Assembly (NCBI GenBank): GCA_027493945.1
Contig: JAOSJU010000001.1
Coordinates: forward strand, 992,001-1,056,000
Direction of reading: 5' to 3'
DNA: 64,000 nucleotides
From: Burkholderiaceae bacterium
GTDB lineage: Bacteria; Pseudomonadota; Gammaproteobacteria; Burkholderiales; Burkholderiaceae_E
Shown: positions 18,853 to 27,356 of the stretch, in pieces
Layout: every line of letters begins with the position of its first letter
Numbering within the stretch: position 1 is the first letter of the stretch
The notes under the pieces: model-generated
Seen by the model: only the letters and a program-made list of their open reading frames with translations
Told to the model about the DNA's origin: nothing
Database searches by the model: none
Program-made: the position numbers and the translations under genes

Positions 18853-19294
18853 ACACCGCCGCGCTCACGTTGAACCGCCGCGCCAGCCTCCTTGCGATCT
18901 CCTTGCTGACTCCGCGCCGGCCGCTCAGGATGTCCGAGATCCGGCCTTGGGGCGCGCAATCGGCGAGATCTTCCTGTTTCAGGCCGTGCTGGCTCATGAG
19001 GAAGCGCAGCACTTCCTTCGGTTCGGCCTCAGGGATGGGAGCGTGCTCTTCCTCGTAGGCGGCAACCCGCTCGGCCAGATAGTCGAGCACTTCGGCCAGC
19101 GGGTGACTCTCGTCGTCGCCGATCTCGTCCAGCAGAACCTCGATGGTCGCTCGCGCCCGGGCGTAGTCGTCGCCGGTGCGGACCGAGGTAACGCCGACCG
19201 CCTCTCCGAGGGCAATCCAGGCGCGAAGGATCGCCTGCGGTCGAGACGCCTGCCTGCGTGCATGAGCCATCAGTTCATCCTTGTCCGTTTCCAT
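18845..19294 (-). CDS. higA: HigA-type antitoxin with XRE helix-turn-helix
   Basis: A 149-aa antitoxin. The C-terminal third, EVLRFLMSQHGLKQEDLADCAPQGRISDILSGRRGVSKEIARRLARRFNV, is an XRE-type HTH of the HigA/YgjM group. The N-terminal helical part likely wraps the toxin. It overlaps the toxin gene by 25 bp and follows it, the usual higBA order. Confidence 0.82.
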   Translation of the reverse strand: METDKDELMAHARRQASRPQAILRAWIALGEAVGVTSVRTGDDYARARATIEVLLDEIGDDESHPLAEVLDYLAERVAAYEEEHAPIPEAEPKEVLRFLMSQHGLKQEDLADCAPQGRISDILSGRRGVSKEIARRLARRFNVSAAVFL

Positions 19295-19569
19295 CTTCCG
19301 CGGTCGTACGCCTCGTGGCCAAGCACCGCGCGGACATACACCTTGTGCCGGTCGTAGTGGATGGAGGCAATCAGCCTGTACTTGTTTCCCCCGATGTCGA
19401 ACACCGTCAGTCCGTCCACGTAGTCCGCGGTGGCGAATGTCATGCGCAAGTGGTTCAAGTCGGTGAAGGTGCTGCTCTTCATGATGCGGTACCGGGCGAT
19501 CAGCGGACGCTGGGCGTCAGGGTGCTGGCGCCAGAACTCGATCAGGATGGGCTTCGCGATGACATGCAT
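19270..19569 (-). CDS. higB: HigB-type mRNA interferase toxin
   Basis: A 99-aa RelE-fold toxin that cuts mRNA on the ribosome. Characteristic text: MHVIAKPILIEFWRQHPDAQ at the start, DYVDGLTVFDIGGNKYRLIASIHY in the core and KVYVRAVLGHEAYDRGRW near the end, with His and Arg/Lys residues typical of HigB_toxin proteins. First gene of its operon. Confidence 0.85.
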   Translation of the reverse strand: MHVIAKPILIEFWRQHPDAQRPLIARYRIMKSSTFTDLNHLRMTFATADYVDGLTVFDIGGNKYRLIASIHYDRHKVYVRAVLGHEAYDRGRWKRTRMN

Positions 19570-19577
19570 CGAATGCT

Positions 19578-19592
19578 ATACCATTTCGGTAT
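19578..19592. promoter_or_regulatory. Short inverted repeat before higB
   Basis: ATACC (19578-19582) and GGTAT (19588-19592) pair around a 5-nt spacer, 9 bp before the higB start. HigA operators are short AT-rich inverted repeats of this kind; support is position only. Confidence 0.4.
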
Positions 19593-19713
19593 TTCAGGAA
19601 AGCAGCCCGCAGAGCGGGTTGCACCCGGCTCGACGATCGCGATTCGGATGTCGTCATCGTTATAGCCAGGTGCGACGTGGCACACCATCCGACGGATGGC
19701 CGATGCGTACCGG

Positions 19714-20487
19714 CTACTGCTCCGCGAACGCCCGCTCCACCACGAAATCGCCCGGCCGCGAAGTGTTCCCTTCCGAAAACCCCCGCGCCTCCAGCATCGC
19801 CTTCAGATCGCGCAACATCGCCGGACTCCCGCACAGCATCACCCGGTCGTTCGCCACGTCGAGCGGCGGCACCCCGAGGTCCTCGAACAGCTTGCCGCTC
19901 TGCATCAGCTCGGTGATCCGCCCCATGTTGACGAACTCCTCGCGCGTCACCGTCGGGTAGTAGCGCAGCTTGCCGGTCACGAGGTCGCCGAGGAACTCGT
20001 GCCTCGGCAGGTGTTCGAGCAGGTAGTCGTGATAGGCCAGCTCGTCGACCTCGCGCACGCTGTGCACCAGGATCACGTGCTCGAAGCGCTCGTAGGTCTG
20101 CGGGTCGCGCACCACGCTCATGAAGGGTGCGAGGCCGGTGCCGGTGGCCAGCAGGTACAGCCGCTTGCCGGGCAGCAGGTAGTCGATCAGCAGCGTGCCG
20201 GTGGGCTTGCGCCCGACGATGATCGTGTCGCCCGGCCTGATGTGCTGAAGCTTCGAGGTGAGCGGGCCGCCGGGCACCTTGATGCTCAGGAACTCGAGGT
20301 GGTCCTCGTAGTTCGGGCTCACGATGCTGTAGGCGCGCATCAGCTTCCTGCCGCCGTCCTGCAGGCCGATCATCGTGAAGTGGCCGTTGCTGAAACGCAG
20401 CGACTGGTCGCGCGTGGTGGTGAAGCTGAACAGGCGGTCGGTCCAGTGGTGCACGCTCAGCACCCGTTCTTCGTGGAAGGCGCTCAT
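19714..20487 (-). CDS. fpr: Ferredoxin/flavodoxin-NADP reductase
   Basis: FAD enzyme that exchanges electrons between NADPH and ferredoxin or flavodoxin. The 257-aa product has the usual length and motifs: FAD-binding RAYSIVSPNYED (residues 51-62), NADP-binding LLATGTGLAPFMSV (near 112-125), LCGSPAML, and the C-terminal ERAFAEQ. ATG start; longer in-frame extensions are not conserved. The 5' end faces iclR, so the two share a 137-bp intergenic region. A truncated, decayed copy lies 4 kb away in the same orientation. Confidence 0.92.
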   Translation of the reverse strand: MSAFHEERVLSVHHWTDRLFSFTTTRDQSLRFSNGHFTMIGLQDGGRKLMRAYSIVSPNYEDHLEFLSIKVPGGPLTSKLQHIRPGDTIIVGRKPTGTLLIDYLLPGKRLYLLATGTGLAPFMSVVRDPQTYERFEHVILVHSVREVDELAYHDYLLEHLPRHEFLGDLVTGKLRYYPTVTREEFVNMGRITELMQSGKLFEDLGVPPLDVANDRVMLCGSPAMLRDLKAMLEARGFSEGNTSRPGDFVVERAFAEQ

Positions 20488-20624
20488 GGTTCGGTAGTGC
20501 GGGGTAAAGGCCCGTTCCGGAAAAGCTGGTGGACGCGCGGATTCTAATGCGGCACCCGCCTCGTTCGCCGGAAAATCCCCCTCGTCGTCTCGGAAACCGG
20601 TACAATATCGGTTGAATTCATGGA

Positions 20625-21503
20625 ATGAGCATCGAGGCACGGATGGAAGAATTGCCGCGCAGCGAAGACGCGCAGGCCCCCCGGATCGACGGCGACACGC
20701 CCACGATGCGCCTGATCGCGCTGCTGGAAGTCATTGCCTCGAAAGACGAGTTCGTCACGCTGCAAGGGCTGGTCGAGGAGACCGGTCTGCCCAAGCCCAC
20801 GCTGCACCGCATGCTGCACCAGCTCGAATCGGCGCGGTTGCTGCAGCGCGAGCACGACGGCCGCAGCTACGGCACCGGGGCACGCCTGCGCCGGCTCGCC
20901 GAGAACCTGCTGCTCAACGACACCGCGCACAGCGCGCGGCGCGCGGTGCTGCGCCGGCTGAAGGACGAGGTCGGCGAGAGCTGCAACGTCACCGCGCTGT
21001 CGAGCGGCGACGTGCTCTATCTCGATCGCGTCGAGACGGCGGCACCGCTGCGCTTCTATCTGCATCCGGGCTCGCGCGTGCCGGCGCATTGCTCGGCCAG
21101 CGGCAAGCTGTTCCTGGCGCAGATGACACCGGCGCAGCGCGCGCGCGTGCTCGGGCCGGGCCCGCTGCAGCGCTACACGCCGAACACGATCACCGAACCC
21201 GAGGCGCTCGAGCGCGAACTCGAGAAGGTACGCGCCGAGGGCTACGCGCTCGACGACGAGGAGTTCCTGCCGGGGCTGGTGTGCATCGCGGTACTGGTGC
21301 CCGCGGCCGACGGCGGGCGCTCGAACATCGGGCTGGCGGTGCAGGCCCCGATCATGCGGCTCACCGCCGCGCAGGCGGTGGGGGTGTTGCCGGTGCTGCG
21401 GCGCGCGGCGCTCGATCTCGTCGACACGGGCGAGCGGCCGGCAAAGGGCGGGCAGGCGCCCCGGCAGGACGACGACTCCGCCGACGAGCGCCTCAGCGCG
21501 TGA
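20625..21503 (+). CDS. IclR-family transcriptional regulator
   Basis: A 292-aa regulator. The winged HTH (MRLIALLEVIASKDEFVTLQGLVEETGLPKPTLHRMLHQLE, residues 25-65) is followed by the IclR effector domain (LYLDRVETAAPLRFYLHPGSRVPAHCSASGKLFLAQM, then EGYALDDEEFLPGLVCIAVLV). Its 3' end overlaps the end of the cache-protein gene by 11 bp in convergent orientation. IclR regulators often sit beside the aromatic, sulfonate or organic-acid genes they control, so control of the taurine operon downstream is a reasonable guess. Alternative ATG at 20643. Confidence 0.87.
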   Translation: MSIEARMEELPRSEDAQAPRIDGDTPTMRLIALLEVIASKDEFVTLQGLVEETGLPKPTLHRMLHQLESARLLQREHDGRSYGTGARLRRLAENLLLNDTAHSARRAVLRRLKDEVGESCNVTALSSGDVLYLDRVETAAPLRFYLHPGSRVPAHCSASGKLFLAQMTPAQRARVLGPGPLQRYTPNTITEPEALERELEKVRAEGYALDDEEFLPGLVCIAVLVPAADGGRSNIGLAVQAPIMRLTAAQAVGVLPVLRRAALDLVDTGERPAKGGQAPRQDDDSADERLSA

Positions 21504-22362
21504 AGTAGCCCACGCCCACCACTTTTCCGTCCACCGCGCGGAAGTAGGTGTGCTTGCTCTCGATCCGGCCGGTTACCGGATTGCGCCATGAATACGCCAC
21601 TTCGCGGCGGGCACCGCGGCGGCCGCGCGCGAGCGCTTCCATCGCATCGGTGACGATCGGCCGGCCCTCGGAGTCGCGCAGCGCTCGGGCATCGGTGCCC
21701 ACCAGCGTGGGGTTCGCGCCGTTGGCCAGGAAGCGCCCGCTGGCCACGTCGATCACGAACACGTAGAGATCGTCGCGGATGAACGGGCCGGGGTACGCCT
21801 GGAATGCGCCGAGCGCGGCCTTCTCGTCGACGCGCATCGCCTTCACGGCCCGCCGCAGCATCGCCTTCGCCTCCACCGGCGTGGCGCGCGGCGGATAGAA
21901 GCCCACCGCCACGATCACCTCGCCCACCTTGCGGAACAGCGTCTGCTTGGGCCGGTCGCGCCCGTCCACCGCGTCGAACCACAGGTACTCGATGCGTCCG
22001 CCGCCTCTCGCCCTGCCCTGCGCGATCATGTCGCTGAAATACTTCTTGCCGGTGGCGTCGGTCACGCCGAGCACGTTCTCGCCCACCAGCGCGGCCGACG
22101 CCCCGCCGCTGGCCAGGAACCGACCGTCGGTGCGCAGCGCGTACACGTAGAGGTCGCGGTCCACGAAGTCGGACTGCCGGCCGAAGTCGGCCGCCCCCGC
22201 CTCGCCGCGCTGTCGCAGGTGCGCAACCGCGCGGTCGAGCAGCGCCTGCGCGCGCGCCTCCTGGCTGCTGCGATAGCGCGGCGAGGCGGATGCCGCCCCC
22301 AGCACGAGGCCCGAGAGCAGGCCGAGCGCCGCACGGCGCGAGGTCGAGGCAGGTGGCTTCAT
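21493..22362 (-). CDS. Exported double-Cache sensor-like protein
   Basis: A 289-aa protein with a twin-Arg-like signal region (STSRRAALGLLSGLVLGAASA) and two Cache domains in tandem. The first has FVDRDLYVYALRTDGRFLASGG and the second DDLYVFVIDVASGRFLANGANPTLVG, each followed by a KTLFRKVGEVIVAVGFY-like strand. No kinase, methyl-accepting or cyclase domain follows, so it would be a free periplasmic ligand-binding protein. The ATG chosen has GGAG 7 nt upstream; an ATG 15 bp earlier is possible. It lies 32 bp after the TRAP transporter gene and is the last of that operon. Confidence 0.75.
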   Translation of the reverse strand: MKPPASTSRRAALGLLSGLVLGAASASPRYRSSQEARAQALLDRAVAHLRQRGEAGAADFGRQSDFVDRDLYVYALRTDGRFLASGGASAALVGENVLGVTDATGKKYFSDMIAQGRARGGGRIEYLWFDAVDGRDRPKQTLFRKVGEVIVAVGFYPPRATPVEAKAMLRRAVKAMRVDEKAALGAFQAYPGPFIRDDLYVFVIDVASGRFLANGANPTLVGTDARALRDSEGRPIVTDAMEALARGRRGARREVAYSWRNPVTGRIESKHTYFRAVDGKVVGVGYFTR

Positions 22363-22394
22363 CGTCTGGCTCCGCATGCTGCAGTCGCCGGGCA

Positions 22395-23737
22395 TCAGGA
22401 GTAACCGAACATGCGCGGTATCCACAGCGAGATCTCCGGGAAGAACGCAATCAGGAACACCGCGACGGTGGCGGCGAGCATGAACGGCAGCGCGCGCACG
22501 GTGATCGCCTCCACGCTCGACCCGCCGATGCCCGAGGCGACGAACAGGTTCTCGCCGAGCGGCGGCGTCATGAAGCCCACCGACAGCGCGCAGATCACGA
22601 CGATGCCGACGTGGGTCGGGTCGGCGCCGAGCGAGAACATCACCGGCATCAGCACCGGCACCGGGATCATGATCGCGGCCAGCGTTTCCATGAACATGCC
22701 CACGAACAGCAGGAACACGATCGTGAGCGTCCAGATCAGGTACATGTTCGAGGTGAGCGCGAGCAGCGATTCGGCGATCACCGCCGGAATGCGCTGCTCC
22801 ACCAGCAGGCGGCCGAACACGGTAGCCGCGAACAGGATCATCAGCACGCGCCCGGTGATCCGGTGGTGGTGCGCAATGCGTGCAGCACCGCGCGAAACTT
22901 CAGCTCGCGATGCAGGAACAGGCCGACGAACAGCGTGTAGAAGATCGCGACCACCGCTGACTCGGTGGGCGTGAACAGCCCCGTGTAGATGCCGCCGAGA
23001 ATCACGAACGGCGCCAGCACCGACCAGACGCCCTTGCGCAGCGCCGTGCCGATTTCGCCGAACGACCAGGTCTCCGCCATGCCGCGATAGCCGCGGCGCT
23101 TCGAGATCAGGTAGTTCGTCACCAGCAGCGCGAGCGCCATCAGGATGCCGGGCAGCACGCCGGCGATGAAGAGCTTCGGGATCGACAGCGACGCGAACTC
23201 GCCGTGCGCCTTGACGTCGGCGGCGGTGGGCGCGAGACTCATCGCCGAGATGCCGAAGATCACCATCGGGATCGACGGCGGGATGATGATGCCCAGACCT
23301 CCCGATGCGGCGGTGACCGCCGACGCGTAGCTGCGCTCGTAATGGCGCCGCGTCATCGCCGGGATCATCAGCATGCCCACCGCGGCGGTGGTGGCCGGCC
23401 CCGAGCCCGAGATCGCCCCGAAGAACAGGCAGGCGAGCACCGTGGCCGCGCCCAGGCCGCCGGTGATCGGCCCGGCGAGCGTTTCGGCGATGTCGACCAG
23501 CCGCTTCGAGATGCCGGCAGCCTCCATCAGCGCGCCGGCCAGCACGAAGGCCGGCAGCGCCATCAGCGGGAAACTGCCCACCGAAGTGAACGCGATCTGC
23601 ACGAAGGCGATCGGGTTCTTCTCGATCGCGAGGAACGCGAACATGGCGGCGCCGGCCAGCGCGACGGTGATCGGCGCGCCGATCAGCATCAGCAGCAGGA
23701 AGCCGCCGAACAGGATTTCCACGACCCAGGTTTCCAT
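22395..23737 (-). CDS. tauM: TRAP transporter large membrane subunit, DctM type (one frameshift)
   Basis: Sodium-driven importer of the TRAP class, ion-transport superfamily, about 447 aa after repair. The N-terminus METWVVEILFGGFLLLMLIGAPITVALAGAA and motifs such as FFGAISGSGPATTAAVG and GLGIIIPPSIPMVIFG are diagnostic of DctM. The frame breaks at 22860-22863, where CCGG stands for CCAGG; the rest (RVLMILFAATVFGRLL to FGYS) then joins. Likely partner of the DctQ and DctP genes upstream. Assigned to taurine because of the tauXY-xsc genes in the same operon. Confidence 0.85.
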
Positions 23738-23755
23738 GGAGGCTCTCCGCGGGCT

Positions 23756-24310
23756 TCAGCTTTGCTGGGCGGAACTGGCCGCGCTCGCCTTCTTGAGCGC
23801 CTCGATTTCCTCGGCCTCGGGGTCGCGGATCTCCACGCCCTTGACCAGCGTCTGGTAGTTGTTCCAGAGGACGCGGATCGACATCAGCGTGAAGGCGACG
23901 GGAAGGATCATGTAGAAGTACTTCATCGGCAGCCCGATCGTCTGCGACTTCCAGAACGGGTTCATCCGGCTGACGAACTCGTAGCTCAGGTAGACGAAGT
24001 ACAGGTTGAACGCGACCCACAGCAGGTCGGCGAACGCCTCGGCCACCTTCTTGACGATCGGCGGGAAAAACATGAACTGGAAGGTGACGCGGTTGTGCGC
24101 CGACATGCGCGCCGCCACCGAGGCGCCGAGATAGGCGAACCAGACAAAGAGGTAGGTCGCCAGTTCCTCGCCCCACGGGATCGAGTAGAGGAAAAACTGT
24201 CGCAGCAGGATCTGCACGAACAGCAGCAGCATGAAGAACGCGAGCAGCGCGTCGCAGACGTACTCCTCGAAATTCGTCGCGAGATCGGAAAGGATGCCCC
24301 TGGTCGGCAT
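23756..24310 (-). CDS. tauL: TRAP transporter small membrane subunit, DctQ type
   Basis: A 184-aa, four-helix membrane protein of the DctQ family. It begins MPTRGILSDLATNFEEYVCDALLAFFMLLLFVQILLRQFFLY and has PWGEELATYLFVWFAYLGASVAAR, the classical DctQ motif. The C-terminus is charged (EIEALKKASAASS). 18 bp upstream of the DctM gene. Named tauL for context only. Confidence 0.85.
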   Translation of the reverse strand: MPTRGILSDLATNFEEYVCDALLAFFMLLLFVQILLRQFFLYSIPWGEELATYLFVWFAYLGASVAARMSAHNRVTFQFMFFPPIVKKVAEAFADLLWVAFNLYFVYLSYEFVSRMNPFWKSQTIGLPMKYFYMILPVAFTLMSIRVLWNNYQTLVKGVEIRDPEAEEIEALKKASAASSAQQS

Positions 24311-24398
24311 GGGTATCTCCGTCGGGTGGAGGGTGCCGCCGATCGTCGCGCGCCGCCGCCCGGCGCGGCTGCGGGCGGCGACGTGGGTGCGCAGTGCG

Positions 24399-25394
24399 TC
24401 AGCGGCCGAGTTCCTTCAGCACGCGGTCGAGCTTGTCCTTGCCGCCGATGCTCTTGTGGAACCTGGGCCACACGGTCTTCGCCTTCTCGATCCAGGCCTT
24501 CTCGCCGTCGGCCGGATCGACGATCTCCATGCCGCGCGCGACCAGGTCCTTGCGGATCTTCTCCTCGCTGGCGAGCAGGTAGCGATAGCTCTCCTCGGTG
24601 GCTTCCTGGCCTGCGTCGAGGATCGCCTTCTGCACGTCGGGCTTCTGCGCCTTGAACACCTGTTCGCTCACGACCATCGGCTCGAGCGAGAAGATGTAGC
24701 GGATGTTGGTGACGTACTTCTGAACCTCGTAGAACTTCATCGCCGCAACGGTGATGTACGGGTTGTCCTGGCCGTCGATCACCCGCTGCTGCAGGCCGGT
24801 GAAGGTCTCCGACCAGGCCATCGGCGTCGGGTTGATGCCCCAGGCCTGGTAGGTGGCGATCATGATTTCGTTCTTCGGCACCCGGATCACCAGGCCCTGC
24901 AGGTCCTGGAGCGTCTTCACCGGACGCTTCGAGTTGGTGAGCCGGCGAAAGCCGGAGTACGTCCAGCCGATGATGCGCACGCCGGCGTCGCGCACCGTGT
25001 TCTCGGCGAGCTCCTTGCCCACCGGGCCCGTCGTCAGCTTCTTCGCTTCCTCGGCGCTCTGGATCACGTAGGGCAGCGTGAGCACGCCCACGGTGGGCGA
25101 GAACGGCGTGATGTTGTTGATCGCGAGGATCGAGAAGTCGAGCAGCCCCATCGCAGCGTTGTTGACCGTGTCTTCCTCGCTGCCGAGCTGGCTGTTCGGG
25201 AACAGGTCGACCTTGTGCGCGCCGCCGGTCTTCTCGGCGAACAGCTTGGCGAACGTGAGGCCGAAATGGTGCTGCGTGCCGCCGGCGGCGTCGCCGATGG
25301 CGACCTTGAAGGTCTTGGCAACCGCTGCGGGCGCGGCGGCCAGCAGGCCGGCCGCGGCGAACAGCGACACGAGCAGGGTGTTGCGAAGTCTCAT
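24399..25394 (-). CDS. tauK: TRAP transporter solute-binding protein, DctP type
   Basis: Periplasmic binding protein of 331 aa with a signal peptide (RNTLLVSLFAAAGLLAAAPAAVA). Family motifs include GGTQHHFGLTFAKLFAEKTGG near the N-terminus and GLVIRVPKNEIM, in which the Arg of IRVP normally binds the substrate carboxylate (or sulfonate). The GINPTPMAWSETFTGLQQRVIDGQDNP block is the DctP hinge region. In alphaproteobacterial taurine loci the TRAP genes are named tauKLM; the same role is proposed here. Confidence 0.85.
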   Translation of the reverse strand: MRLRNTLLVSLFAAAGLLAAAPAAVAKTFKVAIGDAAGGTQHHFGLTFAKLFAEKTGGAHKVDLFPNSQLGSEEDTVNNAAMGLLDFSILAINNITPFSPTVGVLTLPYVIQSAEEAKKLTTGPVGKELAENTVRDAGVRIIGWTYSGFRRLTNSKRPVKTLQDLQGLVIRVPKNEIMIATYQAWGINPTPMAWSETFTGLQQRVIDGQDNPYITVAAMKFYEVQKYVTNIRYIFSLEPMVVSEQVFKAQKPDVQKAILDAGQEATEESYRYLLASEEKIRKDLVARGMEIVDPADGEKAWIEKAKTVWPRFHKSIGGKDKLDRVLKELGR

Positions 25395-25428
25395 CGATGT
25401 CTCCTCGAATGAATGGAGCGGTGCCGGC

Positions 25429-26868
25429 CTACAGGATCTCGTCGTTCAGGTAGTACCAGCGGTACAGGAACCGTTGGCCGAAGCGGCGGAACGGGGCGAA
25501 GTACTCGGAGACCACCATCTCCCTGATATTGGGGAATGGCAGCTTCGAGCGGAAGATCGGCAGCTGCAGCGAGGCGCCCTGGCCGGCGATCCACTGCGCG
25601 AGCCGGCGGCCGGCCTGCGCGGAGTACATGACGCCGTTGCCGCCGTAGCCGAGCGCGTAGTACAGCGACTGCGTGGAATCGGGCTGGAAGATGCGCGGCA
25701 TCATGTCGTGGGCGACGTCGACCCATCCCCACCACGAATACTCGATCGGGATGCCGGTGAGCGCCGGAAACTTGCGGTGCATGTCGCCGATCAGCAGCTG
25801 CTCGTACTTCTTCTGCGGCGCATCGCGCCCGGTGATCGCGCTGCGGCTGCCGATCTGCAGCCGGTTGTCGGGAAGCAGGCGGTAGTAGTGCCGCAGCACG
25901 CGCGTGTCGGTGAGCACCTGGCGCGTGCGGAAGTTGCACGCCTCGATCTCCGAGGGCGTGAGCGGGCGCGTGACGATCGAGTTCGACAGGATCGGCAGCA
26001 GGCGGTTCTTCAGTTCGCCGTGCAGCGTCTGCGAGGTGTAGCCGCCGGTGGCCACGCCGACCGCGCGCGCCCTGACGGTGCCGCCGGGCGTGCGCAGGTA
26101 GTGCACGCCGTTGCGCGTCTCCCAGCCCTGCACCGGGCTGGCCGGGCGCACCTTCACGCCGAGGGCGCGCGCCTTCTTCAGGTAGCCGAACGCGAGCTTG
26201 CCGGCGTGGATGCCGATGCCCTCGGGTTCGTGCATCGCGCCCGCGGCCTCGCTGTCGTTAACCCATTCGCGCTTCACCGTCGGGGCGTCGAGCAGGCGCG
26301 CGTCGTACTTGAAGACCTCGCGAAGGCATTCGACTTCCTTCGCCAGCGTCGGCATCACCTTCGGCCGGTGCGCGATGTACAGGTGACCGCCGGGCTGCGG
26401 CTCGCAGTCGATGTCCCTGATCAGTTCCTTGAAAGTCTCCATGCCTTCGAGGCACTCGCGATGCAGCGCCAGCGCGGTGTCCAGCCCGTAGCGGGTGATC
26501 CACTGCGAGCGCTTCAGCCGCCCCGACGCGCATTGCGCCTGGCCGCCGTTGCGCGTGCTGCACCCCCAGCTGCTGCGGTTGGCCTCGAGCACCGTGGCCT
26601 TGATGCCGTGCTCCTGCGCGAGAAAGATCGCCGCGGTCAGGCCGGTGAAGCCCGAGCCGATGATCGCCACGTCGACGTCCATGTCGGCGACGACCGGGCC
26701 GTCGTCTTCGGGTGGCGCGCCCGCGGTGCCGATCCAGTAGGTGGGCGCATAGTCGGTGCCGTGGCCCGGCGTGGGCGAGACGAGCGGATCGTAGGCCGGA
26801 TCGTAGGCGCGCAGGCTCGCGGTGGCTGAGCCTGCGGTTTCGGGGGCGGCCGTGGCGGTTGCGGACAT
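25429..26868 (-). CDS. tauY: FAD-dependent oxidoreductase, probable taurine dehydrogenase large subunit
   Basis: A 479-aa DAO-fold flavoprotein. The FAD-binding motif VAIIGSGFTGLTAAIFLAQEHG follows a 60-residue leader rich in Asp/Pro. SSWGCSTRNGGQAQC is the conserved second FAD loop of GOX/DAO enzymes, and LGYGGNGVMYSAQAG is the C-terminal FAD motif. Taurine dehydrogenase TauXY oxidises taurine to sulfoacetaldehyde and ammonia with a cytochrome c-type acceptor. The FAD subunit TauY in alphaproteobacteria sits beside tauX, xsc and TRAP genes, exactly the order seen here. An N-methyltaurine or another amine oxidase role cannot be excluded. Confidence 0.78.
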   Translation of the reverse strand: MSATATAAPETAGSATASLRAYDPAYDPLVSPTPGHGTDYAPTYWIGTAGAPPEDDGPVVADMDVDVAIIGSGFTGLTAAIFLAQEHGIKATVLEANRSSWGCSTRNGGQAQCASGRLKRSQWITRYGLDTALALHRECLEGMETFKELIRDIDCEPQPGGHLYIAHRPKVMPTLAKEVECLREVFKYDARLLDAPTVKREWVNDSEAAGAMHEPEGIGIHAGKLAFGYLKKARALGVKVRPASPVQGWETRNGVHYLRTPGGTVRARAVGVATGGYTSQTLHGELKNRLLPILSNSIVTRPLTPSEIEACNFRTRQVLTDTRVLRHYYRLLPDNRLQIGSRSAITGRDAPQKKYEQLLIGDMHRKFPALTGIPIEYSWWGWVDVAHDMMPRIFQPDSTQSLYYALGYGGNGVMYSAQAGRRLAQWIAGQGASLQLPIFRSKLPFPNIREMVVSEYFAPFRRFGQRFLYRWYYLNDEIL

Positions 26869-26914
26869 GACTGCGTTTCCTCGGAGGCGGATGCGCGCGG
26901 GTGCGCGACGACGA

Positions 26915-27307
26915 TCAGCGGCCGGCGGCGACCACCGGCGGACGATCCTTGCGGAAGGCGTTCTTGACGGCGATTCTCCCGTTGCGGAAAGTGAAGACGT
27001 CCACCATCCGCGCCTCCACGCGCGTGCCGTCGGCGCGCGTGCCCTTGAAGGTGGTCTCCGAGACGCCGCGATCGCCGCAGACGAAATGCTCGCCGTCGAG
27101 CCAGGCCGCATCGGGGAAGGTCTTCCAGGCGGCCTCGAAGCCGGCGCGCACCTCGTCGCGTCCGACGTAGCTCTTGCCGAAGAGGTCGGGGCCGCCGACC
27201 GCGTGGAACACGCAGTCGTCGTCCATCATGCTCATCAGCGCTTCGATGTCGTGGCGATTCCAGGCGTCGCCGAACGCCTTCAGGAATTCGACGTTGGGTG
27301 TGCTCAT
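26915..27307 (-). CDS. tauX: NTF2/SnoaL-like protein, probable taurine dehydrogenase small subunit
   Basis: A 130-aa protein of the SnoaL-like/NTF2 fold. Visible pattern: FLKAFGDAWNRHDIEALMSMMDDDCVFHAVGG at the start, DEVRAGFEAAWKTFPD in the middle, and ARMVDVFTFRNGRIAVKNAFRKDRPP at the end. TauX, the small subunit of taurine dehydrogenase, is of this size and fold in alphaproteobacterial tau loci (from memory). It lies between xsc and the FAD subunit in the same operon, which is the main ground for the name. Confidence 0.65.
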   Translation of the reverse strand: MSTPNVEFLKAFGDAWNRHDIEALMSMMDDDCVFHAVGGPDLFGKSYVGRDEVRAGFEAAWKTFPDAAWLDGEHFVCGDRGVSETTFKGTRADGTRVEARMVDVFTFRNGRIAVKNAFRKDRPPVVAAGR

Positions 27308-27356
27308 GTTCGGGCTCCGTGTGTCGTACGGGTTCGGGTGAAGGGGTTTCGCCCGC

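Noticed and set aside
22395..24176. A 593-codon frame that seems to merge DctM with DctQ-region text
   Set aside because: Only its C-terminal part is DctM; the rest is a shadow. The true DctM and DctQ are in other frames.
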